Positions 1 to 9,332 are shown, counted from the first letter of the stretch. The stretch is 64,000 nucleotides of DNA from Chryseobacterium lactis (GCF_003815875.1 NZ_CP033924.1:2294001-2358000), one strand, 5' to 3'. Made by a program: numbers and translations. Notes: generated by a model not told the origin, from the sequence alone.

Positions 1-679
1 TATCCTGATTTCCAATCCAGAATCTATACAATATATTTTGAGGATATAATTCAGTCAATGAATTCACAAAGTGACTTTTACCTACACCTGGCTTACCTTC
101 TATTAGAAGTATCTTTTCAAACTCTAGCAGCTTGTGGCTAATATTAACAGAGGTCTCTTGTAGGTCTATATTAAATGTTTTTAATATCGGTAAACTAATT
201 CTGTCTATTTTCCATATTCTTTCATCTAGGAGCTCATTTAAAAAGGCTTCAATTTCATATCTTCTGTTTAGGTTCCCATTATATAAATCATCAATATAAA
301 TATCAACATCTCTGCGACTCATAGAGACTATGTAAATATCATCTAATTTATAACAATCAAAATCCAAGATTTTGGAGTTTGGAATAATATCGATATGTTT
401 AAAGAATAAAATATTCTTATATGTAGAAAGTTTGTGTGGTTTACCTTTAATTAAAAGCTCTCCACTTTTTATAATTAGGTCAGTTATATTAATATTTTCA
501 AAGTCTTTGATCTGAAAGTACAGTATATCATTATTAATAGATACTGTAAGGTCGTCAAATTTGTTATCAACTTTAGCTTCAATTTCAATACGAGAGATAT
601 TTCTTTCAGCATCCATAATAGATAATAAAAGTAATGTTATATGTTTCTGATAAGTATAACCACTAAAGGCGTTTCTCAT
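1..679 (-). CDS. Nuclease-NTPase defence protein, 5' part only (gene runs off the left edge)
   Basis: Reading the minus strand from an ATG at 679 gives 226 residues with no stop before the window edge. The N-terminus (GYTYQ near residue 7, acidic D42-D43, then Q56-x-K58) matches the GYxYQ...D...QxK layout of Cap4/DUF4297-type PD-(D/E)XK nucleases that sit on STAND and Avs proteins. Residues 195-202 (GKPGVGKS) are a clear Walker A loop. It starts 10 bp after the stop of the 752-residue gene, so it is the last visible gene of a three-gene operon. Expected role is a nuclease effector gated by an NTPase. The NTPase class and the C-terminal sensor cannot be seen. Confidence 0.6.
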   Translation of the reverse strand, partial: MRNAFSGYTYQKHITLLLLSIMDAERNISRIEIEAKVDNKFDDLTVSINNDILYFQIKDFENINITDLIIKSGELLIKGKPHKLSTYKNILFFKHIDIIPNSKILDFDCYKLDDIYIVSMSRRDVDIYIDDLYNGNLNRRYEIEAFLNELLDERIWKIDRISLPILKTFNIDLQETSVNISHKLLEFEKILLIEGKPGVGKSHFVNSLTELYPQNILYRFWIGNQD

Positions 680-689
680 ACTAAAAGGC

Positions 690-2948
690 TTAAATACTTT
701 TTTGATATATTTTTGTTATACTTTTCTCAAAAATATTTATTACCTCATCTTGATGATTTTTTAATTCACCTATCAATATTAAATAATGAGGTTTAAATAG
801 CCTTAGTTTTCCTATTGAAAGAGCATACAAAAACTCATAAACAGCCTCTCCCTGATATTCATGTTTATGTTTTAAAAAAGTTAATAGCAAGCTTAACATT
901 TCCAAAGAAGTATTTTCACTAATGGAATAATTTAATTCCTCATCTTTTGCAGCTCTTAAAATTGAAGCTTGAATAACTCCATCGTTAAATCTATTGAATA
1001 CTAGAGGAGTAAGTAGATTTCTTACAAAACTTGTTTGATAAAGTACTTTATTTTTATCAGTCCTCATATTATTTAAAATACAAGAAATTGTAAAGTAGAT
1101 GTCCGATTGACAGATATTTTGATAGTAACTGTTGTCATTGAAAAAAGCAGAATTCTGCCTGATCCTTAGTTCTTTTCCATCAATACTATTATAAAAAATA
1201 TTATTACTTCCTCCTTTAACTTGTGAACTGGAAAACGAGTCAAGTGTACTTATTCTTTCCTTGATAACATTACAAATTTCATCACTTTCTTCTAAAATTT
1301 GCTTCAAGAAATCACTTTCTCTGATCCAGGATGTTTCTGTGTTTGTGTTGTCACAAAAAATTTTTTCTATTTCAATGAATGTACTGTTTTCAGGTCCGTA
1401 TAGCCCATATTTGATATTACTTCTTAATTCATCATATTGTTTTTGATTATTAACTCTATTAATTCCAATAAAGTATATGAGTCTTAATGATGCATAATTT
1501 CTGAAATATCTACTCAAATACAGTAGATTTTTACCATTACTTATACACGATCCTACTATCAGAATAGAGCCAACAGTATTTTCATGAATATCATATTTAG
1601 AAAGTTCAGAATGATTAACAATTGTTGGCTCAACACCAATTTGTGGTTTAATAGAATCAGAAATGTATTCTGCTAATCCTTGAGAACCTTTGTCATTTAA
1701 ATGAATAATATATTTTATGGATGCCGGTATGTATTGTTGTATGTAAGAATCTAGTTTTTCTTGATGTTTAGGATACTCCTTAAGATTGTTTATTATTTTC
1801 TCATAATCAATATATAAGTCGTATTTTTTTCTGTTTGCTGTGTCTTCAGCATAAGATACTTTTAGTGTTGTTCCTATATCATTGGTATTTTTGAACTTGA
1901 ATAATTCTACAAAATCTTTAATTTCTTTTTTTATAAAACCAACAGTAATTTGTTTTGATTCAACAATTGGTTCATCTATACTAAATGAATCTCCAATGAT
2001 ATTTATCGCTTTAGAGTGATTTTCACAAAATCTGCATTGTTTTACACTTGTATTATAGATTTCATATTCTTCAATACCATAATTCAGATCTTTGTTAAAT
2101 GTTAAATCGCATAACACTTGCTCTACTGTTACATTAGATTTCTTTTCTAATGGTAGATAAAATAGAAAACATATTGAATTTATACTAATTTCACTATGAT
2201 TTCTCTTTATATGTTCTAGTATTCCTCCTGATGTTGAAGCGGATATTAAAAAAACGGAATTAGTATTAAAGATTGTATTTTTATTATACAGTCCATCATA
2301 TGACTTAAATGATTCTATATTTATTGCTCTATCTGAATTAAATCTTTTTAAAAAATTTATTATAGAATATCCTATTACATTTATAGATAAAGTATCACAG
2401 TAAATATTTTCAAATTCATTTGAACAAATCAAATGTAGGGTGTTAATTGCAATAAAATCAATTTCTGATTTATTCAATAATACATTGGCTGTTCTTAAAA
2501 ATTTAGCAGAATGTTTTCCCGAAGGAAATTTAAAGTGGTGTGAGATTCCTTTACTTTCTACCAATCCTCCATTCTTTATAAAAATATTTACAAGTCCTTG
2601 CCGTACTATCTCTTTTATATACTTTTCAATTTTCTTTTTACTACTTGTTAGAATTTTATTCTCATTATACTTAATAAAAAATAAATTTTTAGATAAAGTT
2701 GTTTCTTCAACTTTAGGAATACTTTTAAATATTAAATCAATCTTCTCCTGTAGTTCATTTTCAAAATCACTTTTATCCTCACCATAAAAGAAAATAATAC
2801 CATCTGATTGAGCTGAATTTTTAAAAAAATCATATAACTCATCCCTTAAATTAGAGTAATTAAAATCTTTACTCGGGTTGAAGATTACAGTTACTTTCTT
2901 GAAGTCATTTAATGGTAGATTAGCATTGTATATGTAGAATTGACTCAT
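690..2948 (-). CDS. Large double PRTase-like protein (PRTase-CE type, putative conflict system)
   Basis: 752 residues. Two regions resemble phosphoribosyltransferase folds. The first has an orotate-PRTase-like HFKFPSGKHS at 138-147 and a PRPP-loop-like FLISASTSGG at 233-242, followed by CRFC at 305-308 that may bind metal. The second has ILIVGSCISNGKNL at about 462-475, where the acidic pair of a true PRPP loop is missing. That loss suggests a nucleotide-sensing or altered-substrate role rather than classic base transfer. PRTases of this kind (PRTase-CE) have been described in prokaryotic conflict systems; the assignment here is by eye. It starts 4 bp after the GHKL gene and ends 10 bp before the nuclease-NTPase gene. 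Confidence 0.5.
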   Translation of the reverse strand: MSQFYIYNANLPLNDFKKVTVIFNPSKDFNYSNLRDELYDFFKNSAQSDGIIFFYGEDKSDFENELQEKIDLIFKSIPKVEETTLSKNLFFIKYNENKILTSSKKKIEKYIKEIVRQGLVNIFIKNGGLVESKGISHHFKFPSGKHSAKFLRTANVLLNKSEIDFIAINTLHLICSNEFENIYCDTLSINVIGYSIINFLKRFNSDRAINIESFKSYDGLYNKNTIFNTNSVFLISASTSGGILEHIKRNHSEISINSICFLFYLPLEKKSNVTVEQVLCDLTFNKDLNYGIEEYEIYNTSVKQCRFCENHSKAINIIGDSFSIDEPIVESKQITVGFIKKEIKDFVELFKFKNTNDIGTTLKVSYAEDTANRKKYDLYIDYEKIINNLKEYPKHQEKLDSYIQQYIPASIKYIIHLNDKGSQGLAEYISDSIKPQIGVEPTIVNHSELSKYDIHENTVGSILIVGSCISNGKNLLYLSRYFRNYASLRLIYFIGINRVNNQKQYDELRSNIKYGLYGPENSTFIEIEKIFCDNTNTETSWIRESDFLKQILEESDEICNVIKERISTLDSFSSSQVKGGSNNIFYNSIDGKELRIRQNSAFFNDNSYYQNICQSDIYFTISCILNNMRTDKNKVLYQTSFVRNLLTPLVFNRFNDGVIQASILRAAKDEELNYSISENTSLEMLSLLLTFLKHKHEYQGEAVYEFLYALSIGKLRLFKPHYLILIGELKNHQDEVINIFEKSITKIYQKSI

Positions 2949-2952
2949 TTAC

Positions 2953-4149
2953 TTAGTTTTGATATGATGAATAGTTGAAAGGATATAAAATACTTATAAA
3001 AGTGCCAGATAATTTTTTATTACTTGTACTTCTAAAATTGTTATTATTCCAATCTTCAATAATTAAATCAGTAAGATTATTTATGTCTACTTGTGTATAC
3101 TCATCTTTAATCATATTTCTATAAGCAATATATTTATCTGTACTAATTTTCAAAAATCCCTTTTGGTCAATTGTTTTTAAGATTCTATCTAATCCCAAAC
3201 CTTTTTTAGACTTTAGATTTGTTGTAGAGGAGGTTTGATTTTTAACAAGGCATTTTTTTAATATAGTAATATCGTCTAAGTCATCTTTATCTTGAAATTT
3301 ATCTATAAAACCAATTCCAGAATCAAACACACTAATTTCTAAATAATCTATTTTCTTATAATCTGTAACGCACTTTGTTTGGATTGTTTCCTCTTTTAGA
3401 AAAACCTCAATTGGGGTGTCTTTAAAGTCTTCAATTATATTTTCATACATATTACTATGAAATCTTAGGTATAGTCCTCGTATACTTGGATTAATTGGAA
3501 CATTATCTCTATTTGTTTTACCCCATTCAAAAGTATTTTTAATTAGCTCATATATTATAGCACCAATATCTAATAAGATACTTTCAAATTCTGTAAGATT
3601 ATTAAAATTATATGTTAGTATATTTTTTTTAAGAATTTTCTTAATAACATCTATTATTTGTTCTTCATTTTCATTAAAACCATTAGAATTTTCAAAAAGC
3701 TTTACTAATCCTTTACTATTTGAAAAATGATCAATATTAATCAATAATGATTTGTTTGATTTTAGCCTTTGAAATGAATTCATTTTTATAAAAAAATCGT
3801 TTTGCAAACTTCTTAATTCATCTTTTATAGTATCTCCTTTGGAATTTGTAAACTTTGTAGAATTCCAGAATAATGATACTATAGGGTATATAAACTCTTG
3901 TTCATAAACTTTATCTAAGTCTTCGGCACTATCAATTGAGAGTTTAATTTCTTTTACAATATATTTATTATTCAGTGTTATTAAGAATTGCAACAATTCA
4001 GCCAGCACACCAAATCTATATTTTTCTATCTCTTTTGGAAGTACTATTCTAAATTCACCACTGTAATTTTTCTCATAGAGATAATCATCATATAAAGCTT
4101 TTATTTTTTTTGAAGTTAAACTTCTTTGGATTTTTATATCAATCATCAA
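2953..4149 (-). CDS. GHKL (HATPase)-domain protein of the putative defence operon
   Basis: 398 residues with a Bergerat ATP-binding fold in the C-terminal half: N box ELIKNTFEWG at 201-210, G1 box DSGIG at 276-280 and G2 box KKGLGLDRI at about 315-323. No histidine phospho-acceptor domain, membrane segment or MutL/gyrase transducer is seen, so it is not an ordinary sensor kinase. It is the first gene of the operon; only 4 bp separate it from the PRTase-like gene. Stand-alone GHKL proteins occur in several antiphage operons, where ATP binding switches an effector; that role here is inferred from the neighbours. Confidence 0.6.
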   Translation of the reverse strand: MMIDIKIQRSLTSKKIKALYDDYLYEKNYSGEFRIVLPKEIEKYRFGVLAELLQFLITLNNKYIVKEIKLSIDSAEDLDKVYEQEFIYPIVSLFWNSTKFTNSKGDTIKDELRSLQNDFFIKMNSFQRLKSNKSLLINIDHFSNSKGLVKLFENSNGFNENEEQIIDVIKKILKKNILTYNFNNLTEFESILLDIGAIIYELIKNTFEWGKTNRDNVPINPSIRGLYLRFHSNMYENIIEDFKDTPIEVFLKEETIQTKCVTDYKKIDYLEISVFDSGIGFIDKFQDKDDLDDITILKKCLVKNQTSSTTNLKSKKGLGLDRILKTIDQKGFLKISTDKYIAYRNMIKDEYTQVDINNLTDLIIEDWNNNNFRSTSNKKLSGTFISILYPFNYSSYQN

Positions 4150-4399
4150 TATTTATTATAGGAATAATTCAAAAATAAGGAATATTAAATAATTTTTTTA
4201 AAATTTTTTGAAGTCCTGCAAAAACCCACTCCTCCTCAAGACTAATGCCCCCCACGTATTTTTGGAGAAAACTCCCCCATACCTTTTTTATTAGGAAATA
4301 AAATTTCAGGCAGACTATAAATTGTTTTCTACAACTATAGTTTAATCTGAACACATCTCTTTAGAAAATGTAAAAATCTAACTCAAAAATTTAAAAACA

Positions 4400-4807
4400 A
4401 TGGTAAGAATTATCAGTTACAAAGCAAGACAAAGAGAGGATGGTACAACATTTTGTGCCTTAGAAGTTCAAGGAGGTATTGAAATGGTGTTAAGCCAAAA
4501 GACCAATCAGTATTATGCTACTGCAAAGAAAACTTTTATTTCATCTACATTTGATGAAGAAACCTGCAAGGCATTAATTGGTACTGAGCTTCATGGTAAT
4601 GTTCAGAAAGAAGAATGTGAACCTTATGAATATGTTATCAAAGAAACAGGAGAATCAATTATTATGCAACATAGGTTCGTGTATATTCCCGAAAGTATTG
4701 TTCCTTCTAGCTCAATAAAAGCTAACAGAGCTTCTTCTGATAACTTTGAGGCAGATCTGGAAAACTTTTCTACGAATGGGAAATATGACCATGTTCTAGC
4801 AGATTAA
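4400..4807 (+). CDS. Hypothetical protein preceding a RadC-like gene
   Basis: 135 residues, soluble, no signal peptide. It begins MVRIISYKARQ and has a beta-rich pattern; I do not recognise a family with confidence. It lies 122 bp upstream of a RadC-like gene on the same strand, with a strong terminator between them, an arrangement often seen in Bacteroidota genomic islands. The minus-strand defence operon diverges from it across about 250 bp. Confidence 0.5.
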   Translation: MVRIISYKARQREDGTTFCALEVQGGIEMVLSQKTNQYYATAKKTFISSTFDEETCKALIGTELHGNVQKEECEPYEYVIKETGESIIMQHRFVYIPESIVPSSSIKANRASSDNFEADLENFSTNGKYDHVLAD

Positions 4808-4837
4808 TTTTAAAGTTCTAACATAACTCTATTGTAT

Positions 4838-4898
4838 AAAACTTCCACTTTCGTATTGTATACTATAATGTGTAAATACGAGGTTGGAAGTTTTTTAT
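4838..4898 (+). terminator. Intrinsic terminator after the 135-residue gene
   Basis: An inverted repeat pairs AAAACTTCCA with TGGAAGTTTT, and CGTATT with AATACG inside it. It ends in a T-run and lies about 30 bp past the stop of the upstream gene. Confidence 0.7.
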
Positions 4899-4929
4899 TT
4901 TCTAATTACTCACTTAACCCTTTTTATTT

Positions 4930-5370
4930 ATGCAACATCATCAGGTATCAGAAATACAAGTTTCTTATTCTCCTAACATAATAGAGACTATTATCTCTAC
5001 TAGTGAATCCTCATATATGCTAGCTCTCAACAATTGGAATCTAGATACTATTGAAATGTGTGAGGAAGCTAAAGTATTGTTTCTTAATAATGCACTTAAG
5101 GTTATTGGTATTTATAATTTATCAAAGGGAGGCATATCTTCGAGTGTAGTAGATATAAGGTTAATTCTTTCTATAGCATTAAAATCTATATCCACTCATA
5201 TCATATTAATTCATAATCATCCAAGTACAAGTTTAACACCAAGTAAGGCTGACATTGATATTACAAGCAAATTGAAATTAGCTTGTGGTTTTTTAGAGAT
5301 TAAGCTGTTAGACCATCTAATTATTAACAAAGAATCTTATTATAGTTTTGCTGATGATGGGTTATTATAA
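4930..5370 (+). CDS. RadC-family JAB/MPN-domain protein (island-borne)
   Basis: 146 residues covering the JAB1/MPN metalloprotease-like domain of RadC. The metal-binding signature is visible as HNHPS at about 97-101 followed by D at about 108 (consensus HxHPSGDxxPSxxD), and the family ending DHLIINKESYYSFADDGLL is present. It lacks the N-terminal helix-hairpin-helix part of full-length RadC, as is usual for copies on Bacteroidota mobile islands. Its biochemical role is unsettled; such genes are markers of integrative elements. Confidence 0.8.
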   Translation: MQHHQVSEIQVSYSPNIIETIISTSESSYMLALNNWNLDTIEMCEEAKVLFLNNALKVIGIYNLSKGGISSSVVDIRLILSIALKSISTHIILIHNHPSTSLTPSKADIDITSKLKLACGFLEIKLLDHLIINKESYYSFADDGLL

Positions 5371-5580
5371 ATCTTTAACATTAAGCTTTAAAAGATTTCA
5401 TTTTAAACTTAAAAGATAATATTAAGGCTCTATTACAATGTAAAGATAAAGAGGAATGTATAAGATCTAAAACATCTGCTAAATCATAAGAAATTTTATG
5501 AGATGCTTAATGTTAAGATATAATATTATAGCTAATTTTTAATGCTTATGTATGGGACCAATCAAATAAAAATAAGATAG

Positions 5581-5811
5581 CTAAATATCTAAAGTTGAAA
5601 ACTTCATTAATTCTTCCATACTTATTTCAAGTCCTTCACAAACTTCCATTAAGTATAAATAAGTAGGATTAATTCCACCTCTTTCTAATCTGGCAATGGA
5701 CTCTCTATCTTTCCCAATCTTGTGGGCAAGTTGAGCTTGAGTTAAATCTTTAGATTCTCTTATTTGCTTAATTCTTTTTCCAAACTTTATAAGTTCTTGC
5801 TCTCTATCCAT
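5581..5811 (-). CDS. XRE-family helix-turn-helix regulator
   Basis: 76 residues: a single Cro/CI-type HTH domain (KRIKQIRESKDLTQAQLAHKI, with the recognition helix near KDRESIARLE). It is the size of a stand-alone antitoxin-like or phage-type repressor. It diverges from the secreted-protein gene at 5900 and may repress that promoter region. No toxin partner is adjacent. Confidence 0.8.
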   Translation of the reverse strand: MDREQELIKFGKRIKQIRESKDLTQAQLAHKIGKDRESIARLERGGINPTYLYLMEVCEGLEISMEELMKFSTLDI

Positions 5812-5899
5812 TAGTCAAAATTTGACCTTTGTTATGAATTTTAAAGGAACGCATACGTTACATTGTGTTTTATTTTGTATCTATGCGAAAATTTCAAAC

Positions 5900-6496
5900 A
5901 TGAAAAGAATATTATTAACACTGCTAGTAAGTTGTAATGCTGTTATTTATGCACAGCAGTATATAAATGTTGGTTCTAATAAATCAGATGTGAAAAAAGT
6001 TCAGGGAGAGCCACATAGTATTCAAGATTATGATGTTTTTGGAGAAGAGGTTTGGAGCTATGGAGAGAATGGAGTAGCTACGATCACTTTTAAAGATGGA
6101 AAAGTGAAATCATTTAGAAACTATCAACAGGTATTAAAGATAGGAAACAATTCAACTTTGGATAAAGATAATGATGAAGCTACTTCTAAAGAAAAGTTGT
6201 GGAGTGAATTAAGAGAAAAAGCTAATAGTTCAGGTAGTACAGTAATAGAGGAAACTGCAAAATCAAATACAGATTTATTTGGAAGTGGATCTCAAAATAT
6301 TAAAGCTTATCCAAGCCAGTATGAAGAAATGGCAGAAGCAAAAGGTCTTAATCCCTATGCAATGCCTGATGAAATAACTCTTCAACAGATGCAGAAAGAA
6401 TATGAAACTAAAAGGATTATCAAATGGGTATTAATTAGTCTAGGAATGATAGGGCTTCTTTTCTTGATATTCAAACTTAAAACTAAAAAGAAATGA
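5900..6496 (+). CDS. Exported hypothetical protein with C-terminal membrane anchor
   Basis: I place the start at the ATG at 5900 because a signal peptide begins there (MKRILLTLLVSCNAVIYAQ). The mature part opens with a repeat resembling SmpA/OmlA-like lipoprotein domains (VGSNKSDVKKVQGEPHS ... EVWSYG ... ITFKDGKVKSF). A linker and one C-terminal transmembrane helix (about residues 174-192, WVLISLGMIGLLFLIFKL) followed by lysines come last. The stop overlaps the next start (ATGA), so the two are translationally coupled. Function unknown. Confidence 0.6.
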   Translation: MKRILLTLLVSCNAVIYAQQYINVGSNKSDVKKVQGEPHSIQDYDVFGEEVWSYGENGVATITFKDGKVKSFRNYQQVLKIGNNSTLDKDNDEATSKEKLWSELREKANSSGSTVIEETAKSNTDLFGSGSQNIKAYPSQYEEMAEAKGLNPYAMPDEITLQQMQKEYETKRIIKWVLISLGMIGLLFLIFKLKTKKK

Positions 6497-7002
6497 AAAT
6501 CATTTTTCTAGACATAGATGGGGTACTAAATAATGCTGATTACTATAGAGGTAAAAACTTAGCCACCCATCAAAATGAAACTTCCCATTTTGATAGCAAT
6601 AATATTCATGCTCTCAATAGGATAATTGACAATACAAAAGCAGAGATAGTCTTATCATCAGCTTGGAGGCTGCTAAAGAGTATAGAAGAAATTAATGAAC
6701 TCTTTAATATAGTAGGTATTACAGGAAAAGTTATTGGTGTAACAGAATCACTTCACTACAAAACCACTTTTGAATTAGCTCCAAGAGGTTTAGAAATCTT
6801 TAAGTGGATAAGAGATTATCACAAAACATTAAAAGGAGGATTAGAGAACTTTATTATTATTGATGATGAAGATGATATTCTAGATATTCAGGAGAAACAT
6901 TTTCTTCAGATAGATGATAGAGTGGGGCTGTCAGAAAAAGATGCAGACCTAGTTATTGAGTTTTTAAACTCATATCAAGTTCCAAAAGAAAATTTACCAT
7001 AA
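6493..7002 (+). CDS. HAD-superfamily phosphatase-like protein
   Basis: 169 residues. The HAD motif I FLDIDGVLN (residues 5-13) has both catalytic aspartates, motif II is VLSSAWR near residue 55 and the C-terminal acidic motif is IIDDEDD near 117. The form resembles the small HAD domain found in Swiss-army-knife RNA repair proteins and in many phage and island genes. It overlaps the upstream exported protein by 4 bp. The substrate cannot be told from sequence. Confidence 0.75.
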   Translation: MKIIFLDIDGVLNNADYYRGKNLATHQNETSHFDSNNIHALNRIIDNTKAEIVLSSAWRLLKSIEEINELFNIVGITGKVIGVTESLHYKTTFELAPRGLEIFKWIRDYHKTLKGGLENFIIIDDEDDILDIQEKHFLQIDDRVGLSEKDADLVIEFLNSYQVPKENLP

Positions 7003-7013
7003 AATTATATATC

Positions 7014-7421
7014 ATGAAAAAAGCTACATTACTATTCTTGTTTTTTCTTACAATTCTTATTAAAGCTCAAACAGATAAAATCACCTATATGAAAGGAGAT
7101 ATCTATTTAGTAGCACAAGATGCTAAAACTAAAAAAGTTCTCTTTGAGAAACCTTATGGCAAAATTCTCTCAATAGAATATGATACTTTTTATAAAAGTT
7201 ATTATATCTTATTTCAAATGCCAGAAGGTTCTACAGGATTTGGCGTGCAATATATTAATACTACAGATAAAGGCACATTCTTGATGCAAGACATGAATAA
7301 GTCTGAAGACTTCTACTATGTTTCTGATAAGATTAAGGAAAATGGAACTTTAATACTGTTAAATAAAAAGAAGGTAGAAGACTCCTACTTGTCATATAAG
7401 ATTTTAAATATTGCTCTGTAA
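7014..7421 (+). CDS. Small exported hypothetical protein
   Basis: 135 residues with a signal peptide (MKKATLLFLFFLTILIKAQ) and a beta-rich mature part of about 115 residues. It follows the HAD gene by 11 bp, so it is the last gene of a three-gene cargo operon. No family recognised. Confidence 0.55.
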   Translation: MKKATLLFLFFLTILIKAQTDKITYMKGDIYLVAQDAKTKKVLFEKPYGKILSIEYDTFYKSYYILFQMPEGSTGFGVQYINTTDKGTFLMQDMNKSEDFYYVSDKIKENGTLILLNKKKVEDSYLSYKILNIAL

Positions 7422-7551
7422 TATTATTACAAATCCTATCATGATAATTTGATTTCTTAATTATATTCTATTATGTTAGGAGTTTTTAGATTAAAAGGCA
7501 TAGTTTTAGGCAGACCCTTAAAAGAGCACTCTTGATAATTGAATTATATAT

Positions 7552-7623
7552 ACTGTGTGCTCAGTAGGTTAGAGATACTGGGTGATAACCCAGATGTACA
7601 TGGTTCGAGCCCAGGTGGGACCA
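7552..7623 (+). pseudogene. Degenerate tRNA (Ile-GAT-like) carrying the left attachment site
   Basis: A D-arm-like part (GCTCAGTAGGTTAGAGA), an anticodon stem CTGGG/CCCAG around TGATAA (loop of six, not seven) and a T arm (TTCGAGC loop) can be traced, ending in TGGGACCAC. The 5' acceptor strand does not pair with the 3' strand, so this is not a working tRNA. Its 3' end from 7603 is repeated at 15892-15914, marking the end of an integrative element whose integrase follows. Confidence 0.6.
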
Positions 7624-7625
7624 CG
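7603..7625 (+). repeat. attL: 23-bp direct repeat of a tRNA 3' end
   Basis: The 23 bp starting TTCGAGCCCAGG and ending GGGACCACGA recur exactly at 15892-15914. The copy lies at a tRNA 3' end beside a tyrosine integrase, the standard geometry of tRNA-targeting integrative elements. The enclosed element is about 8.3 kb. Confidence 0.8.
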
Positions 7626-7657
7626 AAAGTGAAGAATAGATTTCTTCAAAAAATTAC

Positions 7658-7685
7658 AAAGCCTCTATTTTAGGGGCTTTTTTTA
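7658..7685 (+). terminator. Terminator just inside the left end of the element
   Basis: The stem AAGCCTCT/AGGGGCTT with a short loop is followed by seven T. It lies between attL and the integrase promoter region. The rest of 7686-7970 is AT-rich and presumably holds the integrase promoter; no other gene is seen there. Confidence 0.65.
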
Positions 7686-7970
7686 TGCTTTGTTTCATCA
7701 CCATTCGTCATGGTTCATCACAAAATCGTCCCCCTTTTCGCCCCCCTCTCTCTTTTTGATAAATTGTACCAGTGCAAATAAATGATAATTAATTTGTTGT
7801 ATAAATCAGATTAATTAATCACATTAACGAGAAGTTAACATATTTTAACTTTATTGTAATTAATTGAAAATCAATCAATTGATTTGATAATTCGATATTT
7901 TTATCTATCTTAGCTGATTTTTTAATTGTTACCGATGTATGAATAAGGAATAACAATTAAATATTATAAA

Positions 7971-9125
7971 ATGAGAAAGCCAATTATTAAAGCAATCATT
8001 AGAACTGATAAGGCTGATAAAAAAACGGGCGAATGTCCTATATGTATTCAAATCAGAATAGATGGAGATAAAAAAAGAATTTCAATCGGAGAAAAAATAC
8101 ATCCTTCGCATTGGGATACGGATGCAGGTCGTGCAATAGGTAAAGGATATGGAAATCTGAATAAGATGATTGATAAGCGAAAAAACGATTTAGAGGAATT
8201 TTGCGCAGATACTATTATAGCAGGGTATCAATTATCATTTTCTGATATAGATAAATTTTTAAATGGGACAAAGAATAGTAGTTTTTATGATATTTTCGAT
8301 TCAGTGATGGAAATAAAGAAACCCAAAATTTGTGATGATACTAAGTATAAGTATGATACTTTGCGTAGCAGATTAAAAGCATTTCAACCGAGAATATCTA
8401 CTTCAAATATTGATGTTGCTTTTATTACAAGATTTGATAATTATTTAAAAAACTTGAATATAGGAGATGGAGGTATTTACAATCATCATAAGTGCTTGAA
8501 ATGTATTATAAATGAAGCTAACAGATATAAGAAAGCAAAAATTGAGCAGCCGTATGGTAAAGATATGTTCACAATCAAGACTCCAAAGCATAAAACTGTC
8601 TTTTTAGATGAAGAGGAAGTCATTAAGTTTAGAGGTTTTAAAAGTGATAGTATTTTATCTAATACAGTAAGAGATATGTTTTTACTTTCCTGTTATTCAG
8701 GTTTAAGGTATTCTGACCTGTTTTCATTGAAAGTATCAGATATAGACTTTAACAAGGGAATTATATCAAAGAAGATGTTAAAAACTAAGCATAATATTGA
8801 TATTCCGATGAATAGTCAAATAAAAACATTACTCTTGAAATATATGGTAAGTCAAAAATCCAATACAAAAATCTTTAGAGAGGTTAGTAATCAAGTAGGA
8901 AATTCTATTCTGAAAGAAATAGCAAAAGAGTGTAAGATCAATAAAAATATAACATTTCATGTTGGGCGTCATACTTTTGCTTCTTATTTGGTAAACAATT
9001 GTAATATCTCACTTCCTATTGTAAGTAAGCTACTAGGACATGTAAATATTGCCAATACTTTAATTTATACGAATTCAAATATTAATAATCTTAAAAGTGT
9101 AATGAGTAATGTTCGTTTCGGATAA
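7971..9125 (+). CDS. Tyrosine recombinase / integrase
   Basis: 384 residues with the Bacteroidota-type arm-binding N-terminus (IIKAIIRTDKADKKTGECPI...), a SAM-like core-binding domain near 105-195 and a catalytic domain. Catalytic residues are visible: Arg in SGLRYSDL, Lys in KTKHNIDIP, HVGRH (HxxR), His in LLGHVNI and the Tyr in TLIYTN. It sits next to the tRNA-end repeat and is therefore the enzyme that moves the 7.6-15.9 kb element. Confidence 0.92.
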   Translation: MRKPIIKAIIRTDKADKKTGECPICIQIRIDGDKKRISIGEKIHPSHWDTDAGRAIGKGYGNLNKMIDKRKNDLEEFCADTIIAGYQLSFSDIDKFLNGTKNSSFYDIFDSVMEIKKPKICDDTKYKYDTLRSRLKAFQPRISTSNIDVAFITRFDNYLKNLNIGDGGIYNHHKCLKCIINEANRYKKAKIEQPYGKDMFTIKTPKHKTVFLDEEEVIKFRGFKSDSILSNTVRDMFLLSCYSGLRYSDLFSLKVSDIDFNKGIISKKMLKTKHNIDIPMNSQIKTLLLKYMVSQKSNTKIFREVSNQVGNSILKEIAKECKINKNITFHVGRHTFASYLVNNCNISLPIVSKLLGHVNIANTLIYTNSNINNLKSVMSNVRFG

Positions 9126-9163
9126 ATTAATAAATTTGTAAAAGATAAAAATATAATTAACAT

Positions 9164-9332
9164 AAAAGCGTAAGCTATCGTATTGGTTACAGAAAACCGC
9201 TAATCTTCTATAAACCCAAATTCGATAGGCTTACGCCCGTGTCATCTATTGGCGTGGGCGATAAGTCATATCTGGGTTTAGGGTTCTTAGCGGTACCTCT
9301 GTAACGGATTGGCTTAAAGTTCCACGCTTTTT
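9164..9332 (+). ncRNA. Long multi-helix palindrome (structured RNA or replication origin)
   Basis: Five nested complementary pairs span the region: AAAAGCG/CGCTTTT (ends), GTTACAG 9186-9192 with CTGTAAC 9299-9305, ACCGCTAA 9196-9203 with TTAGCGGT 9287-9294, TAAACCCA 9211-9218 with TGGGTTTA 9273-9280, and ACGCC/GGCGT at about 9233-9255. In addition CGTAAGCTATCG (9169-9180) can pair with CGATAGGCTTACG (9223-9235), which crosses the nest and suggests a pseudoknot or switch. It fills the gap between integrase and TM2 gene and has no ORF. Confidence 0.6.

Noticed and set aside
4169..4354. ORF of 61 aa on the minus strand upstream of the defence operon
   Set aside because: Composition and position suggest the promoter region of the operon, not a gene.
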